Origin: Plectrocnemia conspersa
Lineage: Eukaryota; Arthropoda; Insecta; Trichoptera; Polycentropodidae
NCBI GenBank assembly: GCA_009617715.1
Contig: VTFK01000126.1
Coordinates: 372,001-436,000, forward strand
Length of the DNA stretch: 64,000 nucleotides
Direction: 5' to 3'
A program made the position numbers and the translations under genes. The notes beneath the pieces were generated by a model. That model worked only from the letters and a program-made list of their open reading frames with translations. It was not told where the DNA came from and ran no database searches. Positions 46,991 to 59,300 of the stretch are shown piece by piece (positions within the stretch are counted from its first letter, which is position 1; the number at the start of each line of letters is the position of its first letter).

Positions 46991-47949
46991 AAACCACTAT
47001 AATTTTTTATTAAAATATATGCTGTTTTACAATTACTTTTTACATTTAACTTTAGATTTGACATATCTAAAATGAAGAAAAAAATATGATACATTTTGTT
47101 TATTTTTTTATGCGCTTCGTGGCATAAGAAAAGCTACTTTAAATTTTATTTAAAGCAGCTTGAGTAAAATGCTTGCCAAAAAGTGAATTCCAGCATCTAT
47201 GTCAATTAGTATTAATAATAGGCTATAGATTCTCATATCCAAAGTGATATTAGCAATTCCTAAAATTTACGTGAGAAGCTTTGAAGCATTACATGTTTGG
47301 GGACATAATATCTCACTCTTCTCGAGAGTACGATATGGTAAATTATTTATCGCATCTGCTCTGCTAAATTGTCAGGCACTACTTTCCGGAAATCCGTAAT
47401 CTTTGCCCGAACACGTGTTCCATAACTAAGGCGTAGTGCCCCATTGTTTGAACTGTCGGGTAACGTCATGGTTAAAGCTCTCTCGCTCGAGCGTTATCCT
47501 TGAAAGCCTTTATCCCGATGTGAATTATTAATAGCGAAGCTCATAATGGGAGTACACCATTAACGGACAGTGTATGTACAAACACCTGAATTATATATAG
47601 TCAAGATTTGCCGACGGTGGATAAGCAATCACGGCACTAGGGAGTGGAAAATCGAGGTTTCCTTTTGCCTGGTTGGATCCAACCACCGCATGTGTGCGGT
47701 AGGGTTTGCTGCTGGGAAATGGTATGGAATGGTATGGAATACACCGTAGAAAAAAAAAAATTTTATACACCGATCCATAGATTGATTCACACAAACACTG
47801 ATGACAAAAATGCACATAATTTATTTTAAAAAAATTACGGCAAAAAAAATATGGCAATTGCAAATGTTTCAGTTGTCATTACAATTTATTTTGCAACCAG
47901 ATACATTACTTTTTATAAGAAAATTTAATAAACAACACAATGTAAACAT
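46991..47949. other. Unassigned
   Basis: Contains a GC-elevated piece 47330-47740 with short frames that are not recognised, a small hairpin (ACCGCA TGTG TGCGGT, about 47685-47700) and GGTATGGAAT repeated twice near 47720-47740. Confidence 0.4.
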
Positions 47950-48310
47950 TGACGTATTTTTTTACTAGGGAAAATATAAGTAAAAATATAAATTATTTGG
48001 CAGGTGGTAGTAAAATTATATGATTTCAACTTTTTTATATATATAGTAATATATTATATATTAAATACTCATCATTATTTATTATACTTATGTACATCCG
48101 ATGTATAAATGTTACAGCCAATGTGTATTTTTTAGTAAAGTTATATTTTCAATAGTTAAGTCCAAATACATTTTCACTAGTAAATATATATTTCTAATAA
48201 CAAAAATATAATTTAATAGGCACTAATATGTTGCTCTAAAATTTCTATGATATTTAATTTGGCAGTTACGAAACGTCCATTTGCTGTTCAAACCCAAACC
48301 TAACCCAATG

Positions 48311-48344
48311 AAAGTTCTAAAACTAATTATAGTTTTAGAACTTT
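48311..48344. repeat. Perfect 15-bp-arm hairpin in the family B tail
   Basis: AAAGTTCTAAAACTA, loop ATTA, inverted complement. It occurs in copy 4 only; the matching part of copy 5 (AAAAGTTTTGAAATAGAGAG, then TTTTGAAACTAG) is a degenerate direct form. Confidence 0.8.
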
Positions 48345-48530
48345 AATCTAGTCAAGTCCAAAATACTAAGCCAACTCATCTCTCAGGGGGAAATAAGCGG
48401 AAGAATAAGTACAGACTGCTCCATAGATTGTCTGCATTTCGATATTACACAATGTTTTAAAAATATGATAGCTATCCTTACCGATATTACTATGAACCTC
48501 TAATATAAGAGGGCTGATCAAAGTATTTTC

Positions 48531-48711
48531 AAACCGAAATTTGGTCAATAGGAGAGCGCAAAAACAATTATCACTTCTCAGAAGGCAAAAATTCACGTCA
48601 AAAGCAATAAAATCGCGACGGCGCCGACGCATTTTATTGCTTTTAACGGATTTTGACTTCTGAGAAGTGATAATTGTTTTTTGCGTTCTCCTATTGGGCA
48701 AAATTCGGTTT
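48531..48711. repeat. 181-bp palindrome in family B copy 4
   Basis: Arms AAACCGAAATTTGGTC...CACGTCAAAAGCAATAAAAT and the inverted arm surround a very short GC-rich centre, CGCGACGGCGCCGACGC. The centre is shorter than in copies 1 and 2. Confidence 0.85.
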
Positions 48712-49089
48712 AGATGTGCTTCCTTAATTTGATTCTCACTTATTTTAAGTCGTAGTATTGTTATATTTTTTTTTATTATGAACGCTAGAAACCGAGCATT
48801 TTCATTGCGACGGTTACTGCACGGTTTTATTGCTTTTGACGTGGATTTCAAACACCTTGAATTTTGTCAGAAAAATGCATATCATTAATATTTTGATTAA
48901 ATAAAATATTAACAAGTAATGTTAATTTTTATATTTTTATTTTAATAATACTATTTGAGCATAATACGAAAATCAAAATAAATTAAAGCTCCGTGTCTCT
49001 ACTTTTTTATATATATATATTTATTATTATTTTTATAATTAAATATTTGAGAAAAATACGAAAATAAAATATTTTAGTGCATAAAATAA

Positions 49090-49690
49090 TTTATAGCTCT
49101 ATCAGTATATAATAGTAGACAAAAATTACCTGGAATGCCCTAATTGCGAGGAGCAAATATGAGGCTTAGTGAAAAGTATATATGACAGTATTTTGCATCA
49201 TACATTTAGTAGTGTGATTCTTCAGTAGTTTTTGCACAGGAGTGGATCTCTCTTTTTTAGTATAGAACATATAATCCCTTAGCTCGACTTTTCAAGGATT
49301 TCTTCCATATTTTATATTTATAATAATATGTCATGTGCGATGTTCAGGAAATTTTCTCAGATGTACTTAAGAAGTTCTCCTAGTATATCATTACTTCTTT
49401 AGCCTTTTTACGGCTCTTAGTACTTCCAGGAATGTTGGGTCTTCAATAGCTTCTTGGATGTGAACCAAGACTATCATGTCGTTATTTTCGCTCTCACCTC
49501 CGTTTAACAAGATCCGAAAGTGTTCTGATCATCAGTTGAGAATATCCTTTTTTTACTTAAAATGGCATCGTTCATACACTTCAAAGCTGCGAGCTAAACT
49601 AATGTTTTTATAGAAAGCTCTGCTTTTATTATTAGAGTTCAATTGCTGCATCTCATCAAGCTTAAGATTATGGTTTAATTATAGGCATAT
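49090..49690 (-). pseudogene. RTE-like non-LTR retrotransposon, RT fragment
   Basis: Read on the minus strand from 49690: KLDEMQQLNSNNKSRAFYKN, a linker like that between endonuclease and reverse transcriptase (NN-x-RKFYKxVN); SEHFRILLNGGESENN (W-x-EHFxELLN-like); IEDPTFLEVLRAVKRLKK (PTxxEVxxAIxxLKN, start of RT); then shifted PI-like KKRDPLLCKNY, RITLLNV, CKILSYIL (IYKKGDxxxCxNYRGITLLNxxYKIxSxIL), ending near KPHICSSQLGH. Two stops sit inside the NYRGITLLN block and several frameshifts occur. The ApGxDGI block and the catalytic YADD region are missing. The clade is an estimate: RTE-type enzymes fit best. Confidence 0.75.
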
Positions 49691-52525
49691 ATTTAGTATT
49701 AAAAACTACGATTATATTAAGCAACTATAAGTTAACTTGTATTATATAAATACACAGAAATATGATTTTTATTAGTATTTTCGCATTATTCTACGTTTTT
49801 TCTTTTATATAAACCAAAATGAATTTGCTTTTATATACATGTGTTTATATTAACAGTATTTGCTTTAAGTATTATATGTACATTGTATGTGTTACATAAA
49901 CATATGTTTAATACTTATTATTATATTGTGATATGTGTATACATATAATTTGAGTGTTCGATTGTATATTGTTCTATAAAGATCTTTTCTATGAACGAAT
50001 ATTGAAACATATATTAACGTAGTAGATCCTTTGTGAATCCCTACAAACGCCTTATATTAATAAACTTTGTTTACGGTAGTTCATTTCAACTTTTTATTGC
50101 TTCACCAAGGCAGAAGCACTAAAGCGATATAAAAGCAGAGTTGGCCGAGATTTTTACGTCATAACACGTTTCAACGTAAGTTTACGTATGTTATGGGAAA
50201 CATCCCGTTTTCACATTTTTCTGATAAAAATGAACGATATGTTTTAGAAACATGGTAATAAAAAATGCCTAAAATCATAATATTTAAAATAGTGTTATCA
50301 CTGGTTTGGAACTTATATACACATTATAAAAAAATACTATATAAGCAAAATATGCATACATATTAGCACTTGACCGTTTTCACCCTGAAAGCTTTATTTA
50401 TTTGTACACATGAAGTTTCTGGAGAGAAAGATTGAATGCCCCCTAGGGATCGCTAAGTGTAAATTCCACAGTAGCCAATATGTGTTATAAATCTCACCCT
50501 TATTCATTATTACCAAAATTGTTTTATTTTACTAAATAAAACAATGTATACTATAATAAATCTTCTAAGCAAGCGCTTTTGCTATATAGTAAAATACATG
50601 CAATCGAAATACCTGTTCAAAATTTTCATGTTCAATTCCAACTGTAATAATATCTTAATACCACATATATTGTATCATAGCAAAAGGGAAATTTGTACGG
50701 TTGTATTTAATTGTATTAAAGCTTAGATTATTATATTGAAATAGGGTATTTGTACGTTATCACCATTGTTAATAATGGGATTTTAATGTATAGTATTTAA
50801 AAATCAGCTTTATTTATATAATAATATTTTTCGCCATCGACAACATAACTAGGATTCAAGTTAAAGCAATTTCAGCCTTCGAGTGCCATTATCACAACAT
50901 GCCCTCGAAAGATATAAAAGAGAGTGTACGTTCTTATCTAAACGCTTTTGCACTTTGAACTTCTTTGGGAAAGGAGTAGATATAATTTGGGTATTATCGC
51001 GGTATTTTTATGGCACTTGGGATTTAATGGGAGGTATTATACTTTCTCGTATTTTTAAATAAAATATTTTATTTAGAATTTAAAATTATAATTTTTGTTT
51101 TATATATAATTTTACATACATGCTTAATTTCCAATGATTTTTTGAAGATATATTTTGTTGTTATTATATTGCAGTATATAGTTTTTGATTGAACACCTTT
51201 ACAGAATAAACTTCAATTGATATCTATCAATAAATCATTAGCTGAAAATAAACATAATATATTGGTTTAAAGTACATATTTGCATAAGACTCTATATATT
51301 GCCAATTTACGTGGCTGCCTTTTCCATATTCCTGTTTCGAAAGGTTGTAATTTCCGGCGAAGGTGACTTCCGGTTCGACATCAGGCTGTTCAATTGTCAG
51401 CTTCGGAATCAAAATAACGTTTCGGGGGTTAAGGTATTAGCCTAGGGGATGCTTTTGCAACTGTTTCGTCTTTATGGAGGCGTCCGAACTTTCTCTCTTT
51501 TTCTCAACAACAATGTCACAGTTCAAAATTTTAATCAAGATTATTTTTGACGAGCAAATGTGTCACTGTCGTAATATTTTTCGCTCGGTAGAATGAAGAT
51601 GTCACAAATATTTTACCTTTGTCAAAGCGGACGCTCGCTTTAGATGACATGTTACAATTGTTATTATTTAGGTGGAAAAATAAAATAAAATTTAATTAAT
51701 CGTTCATGGAATTACGTAGCTCGTTTGTGTGTATCGTAAATTCAATTAAATTTCAAAAAGAAAACCTGAAAAATAAGCAATAACTAAGTTTCATCAGCTT
51801 TTGTGTTGTTATTTTTTTTTTATAATATTAAGTATATAAAGTCGGCGTTTTTTCATTTTACTTCTCGTAAGTGAGACAAGAAAGTTATAATTGAATTCTT
51901 TGTTTTTTGTATATATTTTTATTAAATATTACAGTGTCGTGTTACGCTTCTTAAATAATATTGTTACGAGATTTTATCATAAATATTGAGAAAACCTTTA
52001 TCTATTTTTAAGCTCAAATATTTTTTTATTTGAGCTTAAATAATAATTTAATATCTGGATAAAAAAACGATTTCTTAAAATAATTGAACACATTTAATTT
52101 CATTAGGGATGTTATTAATGTGCATAGGCTGTTGAAAAGCTGTTTACAAAATAAATTAATAAATTTTAATATCATACTTCAATTAATTTTATTTTATTAT
52201 TCTCCTTGATTTGATAATCGAAAAAAATATTTAGTTGTTAAGGTGCTTTGAAATAAATATATATTTATAATAATTCTGTAATAATCCAAAGTCTTTTGTT
52301 AAATTTTAACAGTGTTAGAGTAGAGTAAACACAATCAACACATACTAAGTATGTAGACTAGACTAGTACACCAGACTGAACTCAATTTACAATTTTTTAT
52401 TAATGTTTAACTATTACTACTGAATAAAATCAGTCGATTTTAATTTAAATATTCATTCGTGTGATTAGAAAAATTTAATCAATGATTATTAATCAATGGT
52501 ATAATTATATTATATCATAATCACT
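49691..52525. other. No gene seen; hairpin at 52008
   Basis: AT-rich, with moderate-GC pieces at 50080-50220, 50860-51010 and 51300-51660 that lack coding frames. TTAAGCTCAAATA and its inverted complement form a 13-bp-arm hairpin at 52008-52039 with a T6 loop. Confidence 0.45.
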
Positions 52526-52622
52526 GAATCCAATCTCTCAGACACGATTGAAACTGCAAAACATTAGAACTCATACAAAATTCAAGCCCAGGTCTTTCTG
52601 GTTTTATCCACCAGATAGAATA
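52526..52622 (-). mobile_element. SINE-like repeat, copy 5
   Basis: Plus-strand hallmark AATCTCTCAGACACGATTGA, then ATTCAAGCCCAGGTCTTTCT, the inverse of a B-box-like ACCTGGGCTTGAAT. Matches copies 2 and 3 in order and spacing. Confidence 0.6.
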
Positions 52623-52859
52623 AAATATTAAATTGTCATATTTTATTTCATCATTATTAATAATAATAATAAAATTATAATTTATTACTCGTTAATAAAG
52701 CAATTTCATTAATATAATATTATATTTATATAATAGGCAATCCTATAATAAAAGTCGCCTTTTAAATGAAATATAAAAAATCTTATTTAAGTGATTATTT
52801 TAGTTTTATTTATTAAAAATAAGATTTACTTTTCAATATATAAAATTTTCCCAACTTTC
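52623..52859. other. AT-rich spacer
   Basis: Very low GC; nothing recognised. Confidence 0.5.
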
Positions 52860-53110
52860 GGGTATTTTTTAATTCTAATAGGCTTTGATTCAAAATATTT
52901 CGATAGTCATTTTTTTACATCGTCAGATTTTTTTCTGTCTATGAAGTGTTTTATCGATTGAACTAAATGGTAGTGAGAGATAGCAAGGTCTGGGAAATAG
53001 GTGAATGAGATAAAATATTCCAGACAAGTTTGCCATTTTTGCTACATGGGAACTCGCATTGTCGTGCTGTTATTATTTGGCCAGATTTAAGAGTTTCGTA
53101 AAGCACAATC
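52860..53110 (-). pseudogene. Mariner transposase fragment, second copy
   Basis: On the minus strand the sequence reads CNEIVLYETLKSGQIITA, the mariner catalytic core before the second Asp. After a gap it continues HDNASSHVAKMANLSGI, holding that Asp. A deletion removes some 20-25 residues between the two blocks. Further on come proline-rich phrases (HLFPRP), then FSSIDKTLHRQKKI, which would be the region of the third Asp but has lost the D-Y-H-L-F signature. It is a different, more deleted copy than the one at 25730 and probably from the same family. No TIR seen. Confidence 0.75.
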
Positions 53111-53279
53111 TCGTTGCAATTTTAACACATTCACAAAATATATTTTTTAGTGAACTTAGACTTTAAAGTTAATTTTGTTTTTTGACTTATAGATAACCAG
53201 TATTTTACAAAGATTGTTGTTGTATATCACCAATTTACTATATTATCCTTGAACGTAGGACAATTTTAATAATTTGTTT

Positions 53280-53830
53280 ATCGTAAAAACACGTGAAATG
53301 GCTCACCCGTCCCCAATATATTGTTGACAATAGAAATGTGTTTCTACTACGAGGCAAAGAAACAGAAACATTATGAAGTGTTAATTCACGCGAATTATAT
53401 ACCTGAAAGCATCTACAAATTTTAAACGCAAATTTTATAATATTCTATTTATGAATCACTTAATTGTACTTGCAGAATTTGTTCTTATTATGTTTGAAAT
53501 AGTAAAGAATAAATCACTTTTGTTTTTTATAAAACGATAATAAATGCTAAAATATCAAGGAATTTATAATCAAAGCTCGCAGAATTGTACGCCATTGCCC
53601 CATTGTCAGCAAACAAATATTTTTTTGCTAACCGGCAAATGTTTGAGAATGCCAAAACAAAAGGTGTTTGCTTCTCGAAATAGATTTATCTTATCGTCAT
53701 AAAACTTACATTGTGAAACAATAGTGACTGTTAAATAGGGATTTCCTGTTCCTTTTCGATATACCGCTCTCACTACCTGATCTAAATGAAGCTGTGAATT
53801 CAGTGGACTTTTTGGAAGTATCGAAAAACG
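53280..53830 (-). repeat. Family D repeat, copy 3
   Basis: Same orientation as copy 1. The 53606-53869 minus-strand frame reads RAVYRKGTGNPYL, SQCKFYDD, TFCFGILKHLPVSKK. At the far end, near 53300-53340, the minus strand reads NTFLLSTIYWG, matching copy 2 exactly over NTFLLSTIYW. The best-preserved copy in its first third. Confidence 0.6.
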
Positions 53831-55939
53831 ACTTTTTAATGTCAGCAAAAATATTATATGTAATACCATTACGCTAAATAAATTAAATCTAATGTGATAA
53901 TCTATTTTATCAAGATTTAATTTTTGTCATTGAATATATATATATATTTTGTCAAAAAAATAATTAAGTTATTATGCGTAAGACTATTTAAAATTAAGTC
54001 TGCGCATCTCAAGGAATTTGTGTTTAGACATTTTATGTTTATGTATATATTAAAACTTGAGTTTGGTCTTGTCGTTGTTAGTAATTCTGGAGATTAGTAC
54101 TTTATTATGGTCCCACGTAATATTTGAATAGTATTTTTTGATATGATTATGGCAATGTTCTGTAATTATTGGTATAAAAATTCTATTATGAAGTTCTTTA
54201 AATTTAGTATTGAAAGGTGCGTTATATATGATTTGTATCGCTATATTTTTAATAGCCTAATTAAAAAAATGAATAACTAGTGTTACTTCACACTGGGCAA
54301 GTTTTTATTATAATTTCTTGATAATGCACTTTTTCTATTTAATATTGGTTTTAGGGTTGCAACAACATTTAGCTATGACTGTTTAAATCCATCACTAGGT
54401 TTCATTTTTTTCTATTCGCTATAGATACAATAAGGCATATCAAACTATGAAAATGTAAAACATTACATCATAAAAAAGCTGACATGTTTTCAAACTATAC
54501 TTTTATATATTACACTCAAAGCCTTTTGATTGTATGTATGTCAGAGGTAAAACACGTAGTACATATCGATAAACTGAAAATTATTTTAATGACGTTACAT
54601 AATAAATTAGCTTTCATTGCCATTTTTAATTTAATTAGTAATTTTCATAACTCGTTTGAAACGCGTTTAAAACATTTTTCGCATTTCCTTTAAAGCGATA
54701 CGGAACAAAAACGCTCTTCCGTCCGCTATTTTCCGCCTTCCGAAACTTTCTCTTGCGCGTTGCTCTTAATTACCCCGCAGTTACGGTTACAACGTAAACC
54801 GTAAAATACGGCATCGGGGAAACTGAGCCTAGGAAGAGAGAGATCGAGAGAGAAAAGAGAGAGAGAGAGAGAGAGGCATTTGTTAGCCGACCAAAAGAGA
54901 CTCCCGAGCTAAAACCAGAGAGTTTGAATTACGCCTTACAAAAAGCAAGGGGGAGCTCTTTGAATCGCGCTGGAGTGCCGCAACATCCATGAAATTTTTA
55001 ATATCCCGCAACAGACTTTACGACTGTCGGTGCGGGTGAAAGGAAATATAAAACTACGAGAACAGGTGTGTTATCCTACCTGATTTATCAGTCTTCAGAT
55101 ATCAATAACTCACAGTTATGGTTGATTTGTAATTAATATGCATTCAACTCGCGTACGACTATCTAGAGAATAACATCATAATATAACTAATATGACCTAG
55201 GATAGGCTTTCATACTCTATATCTTTTTTCGTTGGATATTAATCTCAAATTAAAACCAGATAAAGTAGCACTTGGTTCGTCTTTAATTTTAATTTAAATT
55301 AAGAGTTTTTCATTATGTCTTCCTCATATTAATTATTAGTAAATTTTACATTGAAACATTACATGCGTTATCCTAATGCGTTACAATAAAGAAAACATAA
55401 TCTACAACCACTAAGTAAGCTGTGAGACAGCAGACTGAAATCATGACTATAAATCAGTGACACACAGATCAATTTTATTTTAATTTATTATTTTACATAA
55501 ATTTACAAAAATAAAAATACAGTAAACAAAAAATTAAACAATATATATAGTGATATTTTAAGTACATTTCATTGAAGAACTGGAATTATTGATATGTTGT
55601 CTTTAGCATCTAAAGCAATATTTGATTTGGAATTTTGTGCTTTTATACACAAGATTAGTGGGTTAGTGTGGTTTCGCGCAAATTTTTTATAATATTTTCT
55701 GGTATGAAAATAGCAGTGTTTTTGAATTGTTGCTATTTTGAATTTATTTTGCAATTTTTTAAGATTAATATAAATAGGTGTGCTATATATTTTTTTATAG
55801 TTTTGTTTTGAATGACTTGTAATTTGTAAAAAAATTACTCAACACTGGACAGGCATATGTTAAGATGGGTCTATTATTTTTTAATAAAGCGCTTTTTCTA
55901 TAAAAATACCGGCCTAGGGGTCGCAATGGTGGCAAACCC
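53831..55939. other. No gene; GC-elevated island 54690-55060
   Basis: The island includes a purine repeat (54832-54876) and lacks coding frames. Outside it the stretch is AT-rich with chance frames only. Confidence 0.4.
54832..54876. repeat. GA-rich microsatellite
   Basis: Interrupted (GA)n, with an uninterrupted run of about 10 units at the right side. Confidence 0.9.
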
Positions 55940-56470
55940 TTTAGAGCGAACAGGACACCGTCACTGTCATAGCTGCAATACAATATCACAATACCTTCAA
56001 AAAAACCTAAGCAAGATCCAAAATTTGTTTTATATATACATGATTAAACAAAATGTATACAATTGAAACAGAAACTAGCTACGCTTAATGATTCAACAAT
56101 ACCCTAAGGGAACTAGTGAAATATCTGGGAATGCACCTAGACGCACACAAACAACTAGGCTTAAAACTTTGAAACATGTATTGCTTTCTTGGTCGAATGA
56201 TAAACTTCTGATTTATAAGACAATGCTATCTAGACCCATAGGATTCAACTTTGGGGTACAGCTAAAAACAACAATTTAAACATAATTTAACAATTCCAAT
56301 CAAAAGTTATATCAAAGATGCTCCTTGGTATATTTAAAATGAAATACTATACAGTGATATTTACATGAAAATAATTGAAGAAACAATAATGGATGAATTA
56401 TATACACATATATGAGGTTTACAATTTAAGAAAACTATTCTGCTAAAGAACTACAGAATAATGATAAAAA
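55940..56470 (+). pseudogene. Jockey-type LINE, C-terminal RT fragment
   Basis: In order: SCNTISQYLQKNLSKIQNL (about 55963-56020; in the family a helix after YADD, with I-S-x-x-LQ-x-L); then SEISGNAP, with the alternative frame VKYLGMHLDAH (56106-56140; family VKYLGxxLDxxLTW); LGLKL and YCFLGR; LLIYKTMLSRPIGFNFGVQL (56200-56265; family LLYKTxLRPIWTYGIQLWG); then in another frame KSYIKDAPWYI, NEILYSDIYMKIIEETI (family KVLRxIxDAPWYVxNxxLHxDLxxxxVxEEI). Repeated frameshifts and stops show a dead copy. The fragment runs almost to the protein's C-terminus. Catalytic residues are outside it. Confidence 0.8.
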
Positions 56471-58174
56471 ACGAAGGCTAAGAATATACAAATCTAAAGA
56501 TATACGAGAAAAATTAAAATAACTTTTTTTATATTTTTTTTTAATAATGTTACAGTTATATTGATTTATTATAAATGAAAAAATATTTATAAAAAAGTTC
56601 TGTTAAAATTTTTAATTTTAAATTCGACCAGTTATTATTTTTTTTTATTATCAAAAGGTTTGTTTTATATTATTTGTGAATTATTTTTGTATTTGTTTAA
56701 TATATATGAAACGTAGCTTAATTTTTGACACAAAGATTAAATAAATCGATTTATGTGTAAAAAATTATTTTAGAAAATTAACAACAAAAAACTATATACA
56801 CTAAAATTATTAAATTGTAGCATACAAATTTACTTTAGCACATAATTTTACATGTAAATCAGACAATTAAATCTTTGCCACAAGAAGTGTAAATCTACGA
56901 AATCTTAGCGGCGTAATTTATACAAATATGCGTCACAAGTAACTAAAAATTTATTTTAATTAGATTATAATTATTATAAAAGCCTATATATGCTAATAAA
57001 ATTACATGCATCACTTTGATAATATAAGATCCATACATTTTCTTTATCCGATAAGCAAAGTAGCTATTAATTATTCCTTTGCTTTGACGATTAGATATGA
57101 GATTAGTATTTAAGATAATTAAATTAAGCTAATATTCACTTCGCAGAATCAAGTAGACGCGTTCTAAGTGTCATTTACATAATCTATTCTGTACAGACAT
57201 TACATGTATATAGTGAATAATAAATTAATGTATAATGTTTACCATATTTTTATATATTTAAAATTAAATATTTTTTTAAGATGCAGAAAATTCAATACAC
57301 TCACATACTTTTATATATTGTATAAATTTATTGGTTTACTTAAATTAATTCATTATATTTTATCTAAATAAAATATATTATATATTTATTTAAAAAATAT
57401 ATAATACATACGTATGCATGCATGATTGTATTCAGATTTGAAGAAAAATGAGCACGTAACGTCGTCGCTTTCCGAACCCCGAGATCAATTCGCATATCTC
57501 AATTTTTCTAGACGTTGAATTTCACGTCCGCCATTTTCCGCTCTAAGTGTCTCGTATTCCACGATGGAAAATTCTTTTTCGCACCGTCGTTTGTCTTATA
57601 AATTGGGCCCCCAGAACCGATATTTGGATCTCCCATAACGCTGTGTATACATTTTTAATTCGGCGTAAAAGCCTTTTTCACTCTAAAACTCGCATTTTCT
57701 TTTTAAAATTATTGCGCTATAAATATCGGTTTAAGTTTTTGTATTTATTTTGCGTTTGAGAATCGCAATAATAAGGCTTTCACATACTTTAGGAAAAGTT
57801 TAAAAGTGTTTTTATATTTGTTAAAAATAACAAATAATATTTATACTTTGTGTATAAAATATAAAAAAATATTTGCTTATATATAAATGTTTTAATTTCT
57901 TTTAATAAAATTACAAATTTAGAATAGCTATTAAAAACAGATACTGTATTATGCTGTCCAACAAACTTAGTTGAAATATATTAAAAAAGTTTAATATAGT
58001 GTTCACAAAAGCCATTACAAATCATATATGTTATAAATATAAACATATTGCTTGAAGTTCTACGGTTTACTGGTAGTCAAAGAGCTGCATATATATTTTT
58101 GTAGTTACTATATAAAACCCTTTGCAATATGTAGATTTTTCATCAAAATTTAAAAGCATTAATCTAGTTATAAT
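56471..58174. other. No gene; GC-elevated pocket 57440-57760
   Basis: AT-rich except the pocket. The 70-codon frame in it (57547-57759) is not recognised. Confidence 0.4.
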
Positions 58175-58860
58175 CAGGGCCACCGAGGGCGAACCCGGAC
58201 CCTGAAAAAACAACGATTTCGGGCCTCATAACAAAAATGGCATTTTATATATTTTTTAACATCGTAATCCTTTTTTTTTGAATAAATAATAATAGGTACA
58301 ATTAACCCTTTCTATACTACAAATTAATATAAAAAATTAGCCACAGTTGCGACATATATTCTGAAATCATATTTTATACAAAATATTTTAATTAGGCATT
58401 AAAAATTATTAAAAATATTTACTCATAATTCTTACCTAATTATTAGTCGTGTTTTCTACTCTGCTCAGTGTTGCCATGCTTTCTACTCATTGTTGCCGTC
58501 GCAGCATTCCTACTACGATGGTGCCGGAACGATTTTATTGTTTTTGACGTGAATTTTTAACTTTTGAGAAGAGATTTTTGTGTTTGCGCTCTCATATTGA
58601 CCAAAATTCGGTTTGAATATACTTTAAACAGCCCTATTATATTAGAGGACCATAGTATGGTATGGTATGGTTAGAATAGCTATCATATTTTTAAAACATA
58701 GTGTAATATCAAAATACAGATAAACTGTGAGCAACATGTAAGATGCGATATTTGTCTGTATTAATCCTTCCGCTTTTTTCCCCTGAGAGATGAGTTGGCT
58801 TAGTTTGCGGCTTGACCTAATAAAAGTTTTGAAATAGAGAGTTTTGAAACTAGTTATTAC
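58175..58860 (+). mobile_element. Family B, copy 5 (left arm of palindrome lost)
   Basis: Starts CAGGGCCACCGAGGGCGAAC, as copy 1, and keeps the AT-rich body and CTGCTCAGTGTTGCCAT, then goes directly to a GC-rich centre (GCCGTCGCAGCATTCCTACT) and a single arm (ATTTTATTGTTTTTGACGTG...ATTCGGTTTGAAT). The tail has AGCTATCATATTTTTAAAAC and CCTGAGAGATGAGTTGGCTT. Only one half of the palindrome remains. Confidence 0.75.
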
Positions 58861-59300
58861 AGTTGTCGTGACAGACGATAAATAGCGAGACGATTTCTCT
58901 GAGCGGTGGTGGAGAAGCTGGCGGAGGGATGATGTCAGTGGACGATCCTCAGAGTTTAGTATTTTCTCCAAGCGGTAGTGGAGAAACTGGCAGTGAAATG
59001 TGTGAGTCCATTATTGTATGTTGTCTGCGGGTGGTGGGCGTCTGCTGGTCTCTTAGAGTGGCTGCTCGTGACTGCCTTCTTCTCCTCAGAGTCCAGGATT
59101 AAGTATCCAGAACTGCAAAGCTTGCTAACCAATCGAAATTATGCAGAGATCATCCACCCAATCACTGCAGTCGCTTCTTAGAACAGCGAAATCGGTAAAC
59201 GCCTTTAGAAAGATTCGCTTGATGGGCATTGTCCAAGGTCGTATTGCATTGCAACAGGAATGTTGTGGATCCGGTGATTTATTATATCTGTGAGCGTTTC
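58861..59300. other. GC-rich stretch with a 23-bp direct repeat
   Basis: Two copies of a 23-base phrase lie 69 bases apart: AGCGGTGGTGGAGAAGCTGG (from 58902) and AGCGGTAGTGGAGAAACTGG (from 58971). The first overlaps the 20-base block shared with 12405-12424. A plus-strand frame here (58978-59181) is not recognised. Confidence 0.5.

Larger units (their letters stand above)
47950..48851 (-). mobile_element. Family B, copy 4 (minus strand)
   Basis: Inverted relative to copy 3. Going down from 48851 it has the outer GTTTTATTGCTTTTGACGTG, the body, a palindrome at 48531-48711, then AGCTATCATATTTTTAAAAC (inverted), CCTGAGAGATGAGTTGGCTT (inverted), the AACCTAACC tail and the AT-rich end. It is the longest copy in the window. 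A 161-codon frame across the element (48366-48851) is a by-product of the repeat and not a gene. Confidence 0.75.

Noticed and set aside
48366..48851. 161-codon minus-strand frame
   Set aside because: It runs across family B copy 4, including its palindrome; the frame is a by-product of the repeat and is absent from other copies.
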